In this document: positions 1 to 5,978 of the stretch, one piece after another
How positions within the stretch are numbered: position 1 is the first letter of the stretch
How the letters are laid out: every line of letters begins with the position of its first letter
Source of the DNA: DASZTV01 sp035548055
GTDB taxonomy: Bacteria; Actinomycetota; Actinomycetes; JAFAQI01
Assembly (NCBI GenBank): GCA_035548055.1
Contig: DASZTL010000046.1
Coordinates: 1 to 6,038 of the forward strand
Length of the DNA: 6,038 bases
Direction: 5' to 3'
Program-made: the position numbers and the translations under genes
Notes under the pieces: model-generated
What the model was told of the DNA's origin: nothing
Seen by the model: the letters and a program-made list of their open reading frames with translations, nothing else
The model's database searches: none

Positions 1-68
1 CCGTCGCTCGGCGCGATGAAGCCGTAGCCCTTCTCGCCGTTGAACCACTTGACGGTGCCCTGAGCCAT
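1..68 (-). CDS. Cold-shock protein (CspA family), N-terminal fragment cut by the window edge
   Basis: Only the first 22 codons are present; the rest lies left of the window. They read MAQGTVKWFNGEKGYGFIAP followed by S and D. This is the start of a cold-shock domain: the KWFN strand and the RNP1-like motif K13-G14-Y15-G16-F17-I18, whose aromatic residues stack on single-stranded nucleic acid. Family members are cytoplasmic proteins of about 67 residues that act as RNA chaperones, in cold shock or constitutively. The ATG at 68-66 is supported by AAAAGGA at 83-77, 8 bases upstream. It is transcribed in the same direction as dus, but the 168-base gap suggests its own promoter. The family call is secure; which paralogue it is cannot be told. 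Confidence 0.95.
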   Translation of the reverse strand, partial: MAQGTVKWFNGEKGYGFIAPSD

Positions 69-236
69 TACTTGATTCCTTTTACTGATTCGCCCCGATG
101 CGGGACTAGGTCGACGCGGTGCTCTCGAGTGACAGCCTGACGATCGCGTAGCAATTCCCGCGAACAGCGCCTTGCGACCCGTGCACAACGAGAACCTCGA
201 CCTCGCGAAAAGGCTAACACCCACCCGCATGGATAA
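69..236 (-). promoter_or_regulatory. Leader/promoter region upstream of the cold-shock gene
   Basis: This gap lies between the dus stop codon and the cold-shock start and holds no convincing gene. Seen directly: a Shine-Dalgarno-like AAAAGGA at 83-77, and a small possible hairpin CCCG-ATG-CGGG at 94-104 just upstream of it. A weak promoter candidate is TAGCCT (216-211) with TAGTTA (239-234) 17 bases upstream; the -35 match is poor. If that promoter is real, the leader would be roughly 135 bases. Long structured leaders are known for cold-shock genes, but here this is inference. I see no clear intrinsic terminator for dus. Confidence 0.3.
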
Positions 237-1382
237 CTAGCCGCCGGACACGAGCGCGTCAGCCTCCGCCGGGGGTGGCGTCGGATCCATCGCGGCCTCA
301 CGCCAGCCCGCCGGCAGCGTGACCCGCCGCGGTCCCTGGGTGTGGCCGCGGGCGATGCGCTCGGAGCCGACTGGTAACGGTGTGTCGCCCCCGACTCGGT
401 CGAGCATCTCCGCCAGACCGGCGTCGAGCTCACCGAGAGAAGACGTCTGCGCCAGGTCTCGCCGGGCGCGCCCGCCGACCGGGTAGCCGGCCAGGTACCA
501 GCTGACGTGCTTGCGGAAGTCGCGGACGCCGAGGAACTCGTCCCCGATCCACTCGACCAACAGCCGCACGTGGCGGCGCATGACGTCGACGACGCCGGAC
601 AGCACCGGCGGCGCTTGCGTCGGCCGCCCGGCGTGCGCGTCGGCGAGGTCGCGGAACAGCCATGGCTTGCCCAGGCAGCCCCGCCCGACCACGATTCCGT
701 CGCAGCCGGTCTCGCGCATCATCGCGGTCCCGTCCTCGGCGACCCAGATGTCGCCGTTGCCGAGGACCGGTACGTCGGTGACGGTCTCCTTCAGTCGGGC
801 GATTGCCGACCAGTCGGCGTGGCCCGAGTAGAGCTGTTCGGCGGTGCGGGCGTGCAGCGCGACCGCGGCGACGCCTTCGCCCGCGGCGATGCGTCCGGCA
901 TCGAGGTAGGTGATCGCGTCGTCGTCCACGCCGATCCGCATCTTCACGGTGACGGGAACATCGCCTGCGGTCGTCACGGCGGCCCGGACGAGGTCGGTGA
1001 ACAGGACGCGGTGCATCGGCAACGCGGCGCCGCCACCGAGCTTCGTCACCTTCGGGACCGGGCACCCCATGTTGAGGTCGATGTGGTCCGCGCCGTGGTC
1101 GAGGAGGATGTCCACCGCCCGCCCGACCACGGGCGGGTCCACGCCGTAGAGCTGGATGCTGCGAACCTCCTCGTCAGGCGAGAAGGCCAGCATCTTCCGG
1201 GTTCGCTCACTGCCTTCGACGAGCGCTCGTGCCGACACCATCTCGCTGACATAGAGACCGGCGCCGAACGACCGGCACAGCGTGCGGAAGGCCGAGTTCG
1301 TCACACCCGCCATCGGGGCCAGCACGACCGGCGGATCGACCGGGATCGGCCCGACGGTCAGTGGTGAGTGACTCAGTGCCAT
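237..1382 (-). CDS. dusB: tRNA-dihydrouridine synthase, DusB/NifR3 type
   Basis: Predicted 381-residue cytoplasmic flavoenzyme that reduces uridine to 5,6-dihydrouridine in the D-loop of tRNA, using FMN and NADPH. The TIM-barrel motifs appear in order: LAPMAGVTNSAFR (21-33, FMN phosphate region), DLNMGCPVPKV (102-112, with the likely catalytic acid Cys107), VKMRIG (146-151, FMN-binding Lys), LHARTAEQLYSGHADW (176-191, His/Arg), VLGNGDI (206-212) and VVGRGCLGKPW (231-241, FMN site). The C-terminal helical domain follows, with a poorly conserved, Pro/Ala-rich tail from about 360. ATG at 1382 is chosen because the frame upstream (to 1688) lies antisense-free inside maf and looks like out-of-frame, Arg-rich sequence, and because MALSHSPL fits the family's short N-terminus. 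The start overlaps the end of maf by 10 bases, so translation is probably coupled. The family is certain; DusB rather than another Dus subgroup is likely. Confidence 0.95.
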   Translation of the reverse strand: MALSHSPLTVGPIPVDPPVVLAPMAGVTNSAFRTLCRSFGAGLYVSEMVSARALVEGSERTRKMLAFSPDEEVRSIQLYGVDPPVVGRAVDILLDHGADHIDLNMGCPVPKVTKLGGGAALPMHRVLFTDLVRAAVTTAGDVPVTVKMRIGVDDDAITYLDAGRIAAGEGVAAVALHARTAEQLYSGHADWSAIARLKETVTDVPVLGNGDIWVAEDGTAMMRETGCDGIVVGRGCLGKPWLFRDLADAHAGRPTQAPPVLSGVVDVMRRHVRLLVEWIGDEFLGVRDFRKHVSWYLAGYPVGGRARRDLAQTSSLGELDAGLAEMLDRVGGDTPLPVGSERIARGHTQGPRRVTLPAGWREAAMDPTPPPAEADALVSGG

Positions 1383-1990
1383 AGCTCGATGATCCCCACG
1401 CCCAGCGAGGCGAGCAGCCGTCGTATTACGGGAAGGGACAGCCCGACGACGTTGCTGTGGTCGCCCTCGATCCGGTCGACGAACGGCGCACCGCGGCCGT
1501 CGAGGGTGAACGCGCCGGCGACCTCGATCGGCTCGCCGGACGCGACGTACGCCGCGATCTCCGCGTCGCTCGGAGTCCCGAAGTAGACCTCGGTGCGGCC
1601 GACCTCGAGAGCACACCTGCCGGAGTCGGGCTCGATCACGCAATGGCCGGTGAGCAGCGTGCCGTGGCGGCCGCGCATCTCCTGCCACCGCCGGGTCGCC
1701 GCCTCGGCGCTGCCCGGCTTGCCGAGCACCCGACCGTCGAGGACCAGGGTCGAGTCGGCGCCGAGGACGATTGCGCCGCGAGCGGCGGGCTCAGCGGCGA
1801 CTGCGCGAGCCTTGAGCTCGGCCAGCGTGCGCACCATCGAATCCGGGTCGTCGCTCGGCACGGCACTCTCATCGACCCCGCTGACGATCACCTGAGGCTC
1901 GATACCTGCGTCGCGGAGCAGCCGGAGCCGGGCAGGGGAGGCCGAAGCCAGCACGAGCGTTCGGCCACCCACACCTTTAGATGCAAGCAC
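1373..1990 (-). CDS. maf: Maf-family nucleoside triphosphate pyrophosphatase
   Basis: 205 residues from a GTG start. Maf proteins hydrolyse non-canonical or specific pyrimidine nucleoside triphosphates (dTTP, UTP or modified forms) to the monophosphate plus pyrophosphate, as a nucleotide-pool cleaning step, and have been linked to septum control. Family motifs seen: LVLASASPARLRLL (12-25, the phosphate-binding SxSPxR), VDES (39-42), the metal-binding Asp in GADS (77-80) and GKP (90-92), TGHCV (114-118), EVAGAF (156-161) and IEGDHSNVVGLSLP (174-187). The start is uncertain: GTG 1990 gives six residues more than GTG 1972, which would begin VGGRTLVLAS and sit nearer the family norm. Neither has a well-spaced ribosome site (AAAGG touches the second), so a nearly leaderless message is possible. 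It is followed by dus with a 10-base overlap and diverges from the aldehyde dehydrogenase gene. Confidence 0.93.
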   Translation of the reverse strand: MLASKGVGGRTLVLASASPARLRLLRDAGIEPQVIVSGVDESAVPSDDPDSMVRTLAELKARAVAAEPAARGAIVLGADSTLVLDGRVLGKPGSAEAATRRWQEMRGRHGTLLTGHCVIEPDSGRCALEVGRTEVYFGTPSDAEIAAYVASGEPIEVAGAFTLDGRGAPFVDRIEGDHSNVVGLSLPVIRRLLASLGVGIIELWH

Positions 1991-1999
1991 GACGGATCG

Positions 2000-2028
2000 G
2001 TAATACTTCCTAATTGGAGGTCAGCCAA
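2000..2028 (-). promoter_or_regulatory. Candidate promoter for maf-dus
   Basis: On the minus strand, TTGGCT (2028-2023) and TATTAC (2005-2000) are separated by exactly 17 bases, each matching 4 of 6 positions of the vegetative sigma-factor consensus. Transcription would begin near 1993, only a few bases before the GTG at 1990, consistent with a leaderless or very short-leader mRNA. The -35 hexamer overlaps the start codon and spacer of the divergent aldehyde dehydrogenase gene. This is motif matching by eye only. Confidence 0.35.
2016..2020 (+). promoter_or_regulatory. Ribosome binding site of the aldehyde dehydrogenase gene
   Basis: GGAGG lies 7 bases upstream of ATG 2028, a strong and well-spaced Shine-Dalgarno match that fixes the start. 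It sits in the 37-base spacer shared with the divergent maf gene, so the transcription start for this operon must be close by or inside the maf 5' end. Confidence 0.8.
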
Positions 2029-3776
2029 TGACACAGCTAGCAGCGCCCGGCACCATCGCGATCCCGGAAGCCACCTCGACTCAGACGGCGACGTCGATCG
2101 CCGACTGCGACACTGCCGTCGCGGATCTGGTCACCCACGCGAAGAGCTGGATCGAGGCGCCCGCGGCCGACATGCTCGGCCTGCTGGAGCGGCTCACCGA
2201 CTCCGTCCTCACCTTTGCCGACGAGTGGGTGAAGGTGTCGTGCCAGGCCAAGCGCTATCCGGTCGACTCGCCGGCGGCCGGCGAGGACTGGGCCAGCGTG
2301 ATGATCACCGGCCGCTACCTGCGCATGCTGCACGCCGCGCTCTCCGACATCGCCGCGGGACGCAAGCCCAGCTTCCCTGGTAAGCCGCGCCCGGTCGGCG
2401 CGGGACACACCGGGATCCCGGCGTTCCCGGTCGACGCATTCGACAAGGTGGCGTTCTCAGGCTTCAGCGGCGACATCTGGTTGCGTCGTGGCGTTACCGG
2501 CGTCGAGGCGGCGGAGCGGCAGGCGCGGGCCTGGTTCGGCGGCGGTGCGCCGGGAGTCTCCCTGGTGCTGGGCGCCGGCAACCAGAGCTCGATTCCGATC
2601 ACGGACGCTCTCGACCGCCTGTTCATCGCGCGCCACCCGGTGATCCTCAAGATGAACCCGGTCAACGACTACGCCGGCCCGATCTTCGAGAAGATCTGCG
2701 CCGAGCTCGTCGACCGGGGCGTCCTGCGGATCGTCTACGGCGGCGCCGAGGTCGGCACCCACCTGGTCCGTCACGATGACGTCGCGGACGTGCACGTGAC
2801 CGGGTCGGACAAGACCTTCGAGGCGATCGTGTTCGGTGGCGGCCCGGAGGGTGCGACCCGCAAGGCGGCGAAGGACCCGCTGGTCACCAAGCCGGTCACC
2901 GGCGAGCTCGGCAACGTCTCGCCCGTCATCGTCGTACCCGGTCCGTGGACCGCGAAGGACATCTCCTTCCAGGCTCAGAACATCGCCTCGATGCTGACGA
3001 ACAACGCGGGCTTCAACTGCATCGCCTTGCGCGCGCTGATCACGTCGAACTCGTGGTCACAGCGCGGTGAGTTCCTCGATGCGATGCGTGAAGTCCTGAA
3101 GGACACCGAGGACCGTTACGCCTACTACCCGGGGGCGCGGGCCCGATGGGAGGCGTTCACCGGCGCGCATCCGGAGTCTGAGCGCTTCGGCGAAGAGGCG
3201 CAGAGCTGCGTGCCGTGGACGATGATCCCGGGCCTGCGCACGGAGACCAAGGACGAGCTCGCGTTCACGACCGAGGCGTTCAACGGCGTCTTCGGCGAGG
3301 TCGGGATCGATGCCACCGACACGATCGACTACATCCGCAAGGCCGTGGAGTTCTCCAACGACGGGTTGTGGGGCACGCTCGGATGCTCGCTCGTCGTACA
3401 CCCGAAGTCGATGAAGGACCCCGCGATTGCCGCCGCCGTCGAGCAGGCCATCGCCGACCTGCGCTACGGCACGATCGGGGTCAACATCTGGTCAGCGGTC
3501 GGGTTCACGCTCGGTACGACGCCGTGGGGCGCCTACCCGGGCCACACGATCGACGACGTGCAGTCCGGTATCGGCTTCGTGCACAACTCGATCATGCTGG
3601 CTGAGGAGGACATCGAGAAGACCGTCGTCCGCGGGCCGTTCAGGATGCCGATCAAGCCGACGTGGTTCGCGTCGAACAAGTCGGCCCACAAGGCCGGCGA
3701 GCTCGCCGCCAAGCTGATGACGAAGCCGTCATGGGGCAAGGTTCCCGCACTCGTCACAACAGCTCTTCGGGGTTAG
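2028..3776 (+). CDS. NAD(P)-dependent aldehyde dehydrogenase family protein, substrate unknown
   Basis: 582 residues, longer than the roughly 480-500 usual for the superfamily. About 120-140 N-terminal residues, helical in appearance and without a signal peptide, precede the recognisable core. Core motifs: LKMNP (207-211, cofactor-binding Lys208), the nucleotide-loop pair TGSDKTFEAI (258-267), TGELGNVSPVIV (291-302, with Glu293 as the likely general base), and NNAGFNC (325-331, with Cys331 as the catalytic nucleophile and Asn326 as the oxyanion-hole residue). TTEAFNGVFGEV (414-425) replaces the usual EEPFGPV-type loop. Keeping both Cys and Glu argues for an oxidising, hydrolytic enzyme (aldehyde to carboxylate) rather than an acylating one. 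The motifs diverge from textbook forms (GELGN for ELGGK, AGFNC for GQxC), so it belongs to a distant branch and I cannot name the substrate. It heads the operon; the binding-protein gene follows after 11 bases, which hints at oxidation of an aldehyde derived from an imported compound. Confidence 0.9.
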   Translation: MTQLAAPGTIAIPEATSTQTATSIADCDTAVADLVTHAKSWIEAPAADMLGLLERLTDSVLTFADEWVKVSCQAKRYPVDSPAAGEDWASVMITGRYLRMLHAALSDIAAGRKPSFPGKPRPVGAGHTGIPAFPVDAFDKVAFSGFSGDIWLRRGVTGVEAAERQARAWFGGGAPGVSLVLGAGNQSSIPITDALDRLFIARHPVILKMNPVNDYAGPIFEKICAELVDRGVLRIVYGGAEVGTHLVRHDDVADVHVTGSDKTFEAIVFGGGPEGATRKAAKDPLVTKPVTGELGNVSPVIVVPGPWTAKDISFQAQNIASMLTNNAGFNCIALRALITSNSWSQRGEFLDAMREVLKDTEDRYAYYPGARARWEAFTGAHPESERFGEEAQSCVPWTMIPGLRTETKDELAFTTEAFNGVFGEVGIDATDTIDYIRKAVEFSNDGLWGTLGCSLVVHPKSMKDPAIAAAVEQAIADLRYGTIGVNIWSAVGFTLGTTPWGAYPGHTIDDVQSGIGFVHNSIMLAEEDIEKTVVRGPFRMPIKPTWFASNKSAHKAGELAAKLMTKPSWGKVPALVTTALRG

Positions 3777-3779
3777 GGG
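3775..3779 (+). promoter_or_regulatory. Ribosome binding site deciding the GTG start of the binding-protein gene
   Basis: AGGGG overlaps the TAG stop of the aldehyde dehydrogenase gene (3774-3776) and lies 8 bases upstream of GTG 3788. The open frame extends further upstream into the dehydrogenase gene, but only the GTG at 3788 places a lipoprotein signal peptide at the N-terminus. Its position on the stop codon suggests coupled translation. Confidence 0.65.
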
Positions 3780-3787
3780 TCGGGTTC

Positions 3788-4672
3788 GTGAAGCGTCTCG
3801 CTGTCTCGCTGGCGGCGCTGGTGACGGCCGGGGTTGCCGTCACCAGCTGCGGCAGCTCGAGCTCGGGTGGAGGGCTCAGCACCGGCAAGCCGGTTTCGAC
3901 TGTCGGGGCGGGCGTGATCGCGGGCTGTACGCCGGACGTGTTGCGGACTGTCTCGCCCGGCACCCTCACGATCGGCGTGGACCAGCCGGTGTACCCGCCT
4001 TGGTTCAACGACAACAAGAACCCGATCGGCGGCGACGGCTACGAGAGCGCGATCGACCTCGCGATCGCCGACAAGCTCGGCTATAGCGACGACCAGATCA
4101 AGGTGAAGCGGGTCTCGTTCAGCCAGGCGATCGGGCCGGCCGCACGAAGCTTCGACTTCGATCTCGACGAGTTCTCGATCACCAAGAAGCGGGAGCAGGC
4201 TGTCGATTTCTCGGCGCCTTACTACGACGTCGCCGAGGCGATCGTCGCGCTCAAGGGAAGCAAGGCGGCGGCCGTGACGACGTTCGCGGGGTTGAAGACG
4301 CTCAAGCTCGGCGCGCAGACGGGCAGCACCAACCAGCAGACGATCAGTGACGTGATCAAGCCGGCGCAGCACGCGTTCTTCGGCGGCAACGCCCTCGCCG
4401 TGCAGGCGCTGAAGAACGGCCAGATCGACGGGCTCGTCGTCGACCTCCCGACGGCGTTCTACATCACTGCTGCGCAAGTCAAGAACAGCATCATCGTCGG
4501 GCAGCTGCCGAGCACGGGAACGCCTGAGCAGTTCGGCGCTCTGCTCGCGAAGGGCAGCCCGCTCACCTCATGTGTGAGCAAGGCGATCGACGCGCTCAAG
4601 GACGACGGCACACTCGCTGAGATCCAGGACAAGTGGCTGGCGAAGGAAGCCGACGCACCCGTTCTCCGATAA
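3788..4672 (+). CDS. Lipoprotein substrate-binding protein of a polar amino-acid-type ABC importer
   Basis: 294 residues from GTG. The N-terminus MKRLAVSLAALVTAGVAVTS ends at Cys21 in lipobox VTSC: basic start, hydrophobic core, then a Ser/Gly-rich linker. It is therefore predicted to be exported and lipid-anchored on the outer face of the membrane. The mature part is a type 3 (PF00497-like) solute-binding fold: LTIGVDQPVYPPWF (60-73), GYESAIDLAIADKLG (84-98), SITKKREQAVDFSAPYY (130-146, where the family's ligand-carboxylate Arg is expected), LKLGAQTGST (172-181), DGLVVDLPTAFYI (214-226) and DGTLAEIQDKWL (273-284). Two mature cysteines, 47 and 262, could form a disulfide bridge. Substrate specificity cannot be read; a polar amino acid or related solute is the family expectation. 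The partner permease follows immediately. The frame is open upstream to 3662, but that stretch overlaps the dehydrogenase and is not protein-like. Confidence 0.92.
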   Translation: MKRLAVSLAALVTAGVAVTSCGSSSSGGGLSTGKPVSTVGAGVIAGCTPDVLRTVSPGTLTIGVDQPVYPPWFNDNKNPIGGDGYESAIDLAIADKLGYSDDQIKVKRVSFSQAIGPAARSFDFDLDEFSITKKREQAVDFSAPYYDVAEAIVALKGSKAAAVTTFAGLKTLKLGAQTGSTNQQTISDVIKPAQHAFFGGNALAVQALKNGQIDGLVVDLPTAFYITAAQVKNSIIVGQLPSTGTPEQFGALLAKGSPLTSCVSKAIDALKDDGTLAEIQDKWLAKEADAPVLR

Positions 4673-4677
4673 CGGCA

Positions 4678-5523
4678 TTGGAGCTCTCGGAAAAGGAGCA
4701 GTGGCGGCGCGACTACCGCCGTACGCGTGCCCGGCGCTCGACGATCGTCGCGACGGTCAGCACGATCGCCTTCGCGGTCGTGGTCTGGATCGGCATCACC
4801 CACACGCCGGGATGGGATGACGCCCGCACCACCTTCTTCAGCTGGGACTCGATCCGCCACGACACACCTGACATCGCGCGCGGCATGCTGCTCAACCTCA
4901 AGATCCTCGTGATCGGTGAGGCCTGCATCCTCGCCCTCGGCTTGATCGTCGCCACGCTCCGCACGTCGGCGGGCGCGGTCCTCGCGCCGCTTCGGATCTT
5001 CGGCGGGGTGTACGTCGACTTCTTCCGCGGCTGTCCGCTGATCATCCTGCTGTACCTGTTCGGGGTGGGAATCCCGTCATTGCAGCTGTCGTGGCTGCCG
5101 AACTCGGCGACGGTGTGGGGGACGGTCGCGATCATCCTTTGCTACAGCTCGTATGTCGCAGAGGTGTTTCGCGCCGGCATCCAATCGGTGCACCCGAGCC
5201 AGCGGGCGGCGGCGCGTTCGCTCGGCCTCACTCACAATCAGACGCTCCGTCTCGTCGTGGTGCCGCAGGCGGTGCGTTCCGTCCTGCCACCGCTGCTCAA
5301 CGACTTTGTCGCGCTGCAAAAGGACGTCGGACTCATCTCGATCGTCGGCGGCGCGACCGATGCGATCCAGCAAGCCACGATCGACAACTCACTGACGTTC
5401 AACTTCACCCCGTACGTGATCGCGGCGGTTCTGTTCATCCTGCTTGCGATCCCCTCGGGGCGGATCGCGGACGCCGTGTCGGCGCGGGCGAACCGCCGTC
5501 AGCGGGCTGGAGCCGTCGTATGA
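4678..5523 (+). CDS. ABC importer permease, polar amino-acid (HisM/GlnP-like) type
   Basis: About 281 residues if started at TTG 4678. Positions below use that start. A basic cytoplasmic N-terminus (Arg/Lys-rich to about 20) precedes a first membrane helix (about 22-40). After an external loop the conserved permease domain follows: helix NLKILVIGEACILALGLIVA (about 73-92), VYVDFFRGCPLIILLYLF (111-128, the family's FRGxPL segment), then the cytoplasmic EAA coupling loop from EVFRAGI (162-168) through AAARSLGL to LVVVPQAV, which docks on the ATPase. LQKDVGLISIVG and a last helix (about 246-259) end the protein. The start is unclear: TTG 4678 lacks a good ribosome site, and GTG 4633 would overlap the binding-protein gene by 40 bases with AGGA only 3 bases away. 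At 4669 the sequence is ATAACG, where ATG would give an ATGA overlap and an N-terminus MTALELS. The gene ends in an ATGA overlap with the ATPase. Confidence 0.9.
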   Translation: MELSEKEQWRRDYRRTRARRSTIVATVSTIAFAVVVWIGITHTPGWDDARTTFFSWDSIRHDTPDIARGMLLNLKILVIGEACILALGLIVATLRTSAGAVLAPLRIFGGVYVDFFRGCPLIILLYLFGVGIPSLQLSWLPNSATVWGTVAIILCYSSYVAEVFRAGIQSVHPSQRAAARSLGLTHNQTLRLVVVPQAVRSVLPPLLNDFVALQKDVGLISIVGGATDAIQQATIDNSLTFNFTPYVIAAVLFILLAIPSGRIADAVSARANRRQRAGAVV

Positions 5524-5978
5524 ACGGCCCAGTTCTCGAGATCCGCAACGTGCACAAGCACTTCGGCGACAACCGCGTGCTCAACGGCATCGACCTCGAG
5601 GTCGGCGACGGTGAGGTCGTCGTACTGATCGGTGGCTCCGGGTCGGGCAAGTCGACGTTGCTGCGCTGCCTCAACCTGCTCGAAGTCGTCACCGACGGCG
5701 AGATCGTCCTCGACGGTGAGGAGATCACCGACCCACGGATCGACGCCGACGTAGTACGCCGTCGGATCGGGGTGGTCTTCCAGGCGTACAACCTCTTCCC
5801 GCACATGACGACGCTGCGCAACGTCGCGTTGGCGCCGCGTGTCGTCGGCGGCCTGACGAAAGCCGAAGCAGAGCAGCGCGCCCGCGAGCTGCTCGCCCGG
5901 GTCTGTCCGATCTTCGGTGTAACTGGCCATGATCGGATTAGTTGGTGGTGCTGGGAACGATACGGCCTGCGAAGGTGA
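5520..5978 (+). pseudogene. ABC importer ATPase (polar amino-acid type), truncated by IS insertion
   Basis: ATG 5520 overlaps the permease stop (ATGA), with GGAG at 5509-5512, 7 bases upstream. Residues 1-128 are a normal amino-acid-importer ATPase: a beta-strand region with the A-loop aromatic in HKHFGDNRVL (12-21), Walker A GGSGSGKST (38-46), LRCLNLLE (48-55), and the Q-loop FQAYNLFPHMT (87-97). LTKAEAEQRARELLARV (112-128) is the helical region that normally runs on to the LSGGQ signature. After Val128 the homology stops; about 24 codons of unrelated sequence, read through the end of an insertion sequence, lead to a TGA at 5976-5978. The 152-residue product would lack the signature motif, Walker B, D-loop and H-loop of a protein usually about 240-260 residues, so it should be unable to hydrolyse ATP. 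The true gene remnant is about 5520-5902; the rest of the gene should lie beyond the IS, outside the window. Confidence 0.88.
5906..5937. repeat. 7-base inverted repeat at the IS terminus
   Basis: TCCGATC (5906-5912) and GATCGGA (5931-5937) are perfect inverted copies separated by 18 bases, directly after the transposase stop codon on its coding strand. A smaller nested palindrome CCGA-TCT-TCGG sits at 5907-5917. It could be part of the terminal transposase-binding repeat, or a stem that limits transcription across the IS end. There is no T-tract, so it is not a classical intrinsic terminator. Confidence 0.5.

Noticed and set aside
189..199. CGAG-AAC-CTCG palindrome considered as a terminator after dus
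   Set aside because: The stem has only four pairs and no following T-run on the minus strand, so it is not distinguishable from chance.
68..433. Minus-strand open frame of 121 codons ending exactly at the cold-shock start (TAATG)
   Set aside because: It overlaps the 3' end of dus in another frame, is rich in Arg, Ser and Pro as expected for out-of-frame GC-rich sequence, and shows no recognisable domain. The TAATG contact is a coincidence of the cold-shock start.
507..1367. Long plus-strand open frame (286 codons) opposite dus
   Set aside because: It is antisense to a secure gene and its length follows from GC-rich codon bias. The translation is rich in His, Asp and Arg with no family motif.
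1383..1688. Upstream extension of the dus frame by 102 codons
   Set aside because: The extension lies inside maf in another frame and is Arg-rich, low-complexity sequence. The Dus fold starts shortly after the ATG at 1382.
1457..2383. Plus-strand open frame of 308 codons across maf and the dehydrogenase 5' end
   Set aside because: It runs antisense to maf and then out of frame through the dehydrogenase, with no coherent protein signal. Both real genes have clear motifs.
3773..4477. Minus-strand open frame (234 codons) opposite the binding-protein gene
   Set aside because: It is a shadow of the lipoprotein gene, with Arg/Asp/Val repeats typical of antisense GC-rich DNA and no ribosome site support.
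5091..5519. 143-codon upstream extension of the ATPase frame
   Set aside because: It lies inside the permease gene out of frame. The ATPase begins at ATG 5520, supported by GGAG and the ATGA overlap, and the family N-terminus starts there.
5435..5930. Minus-strand open frames opposite the ATPase and permease 3' ends
   Set aside because: They overlap secure coding sequence and give no recognisable protein. The only supported minus-strand coding here is the transposase tail in a different frame.
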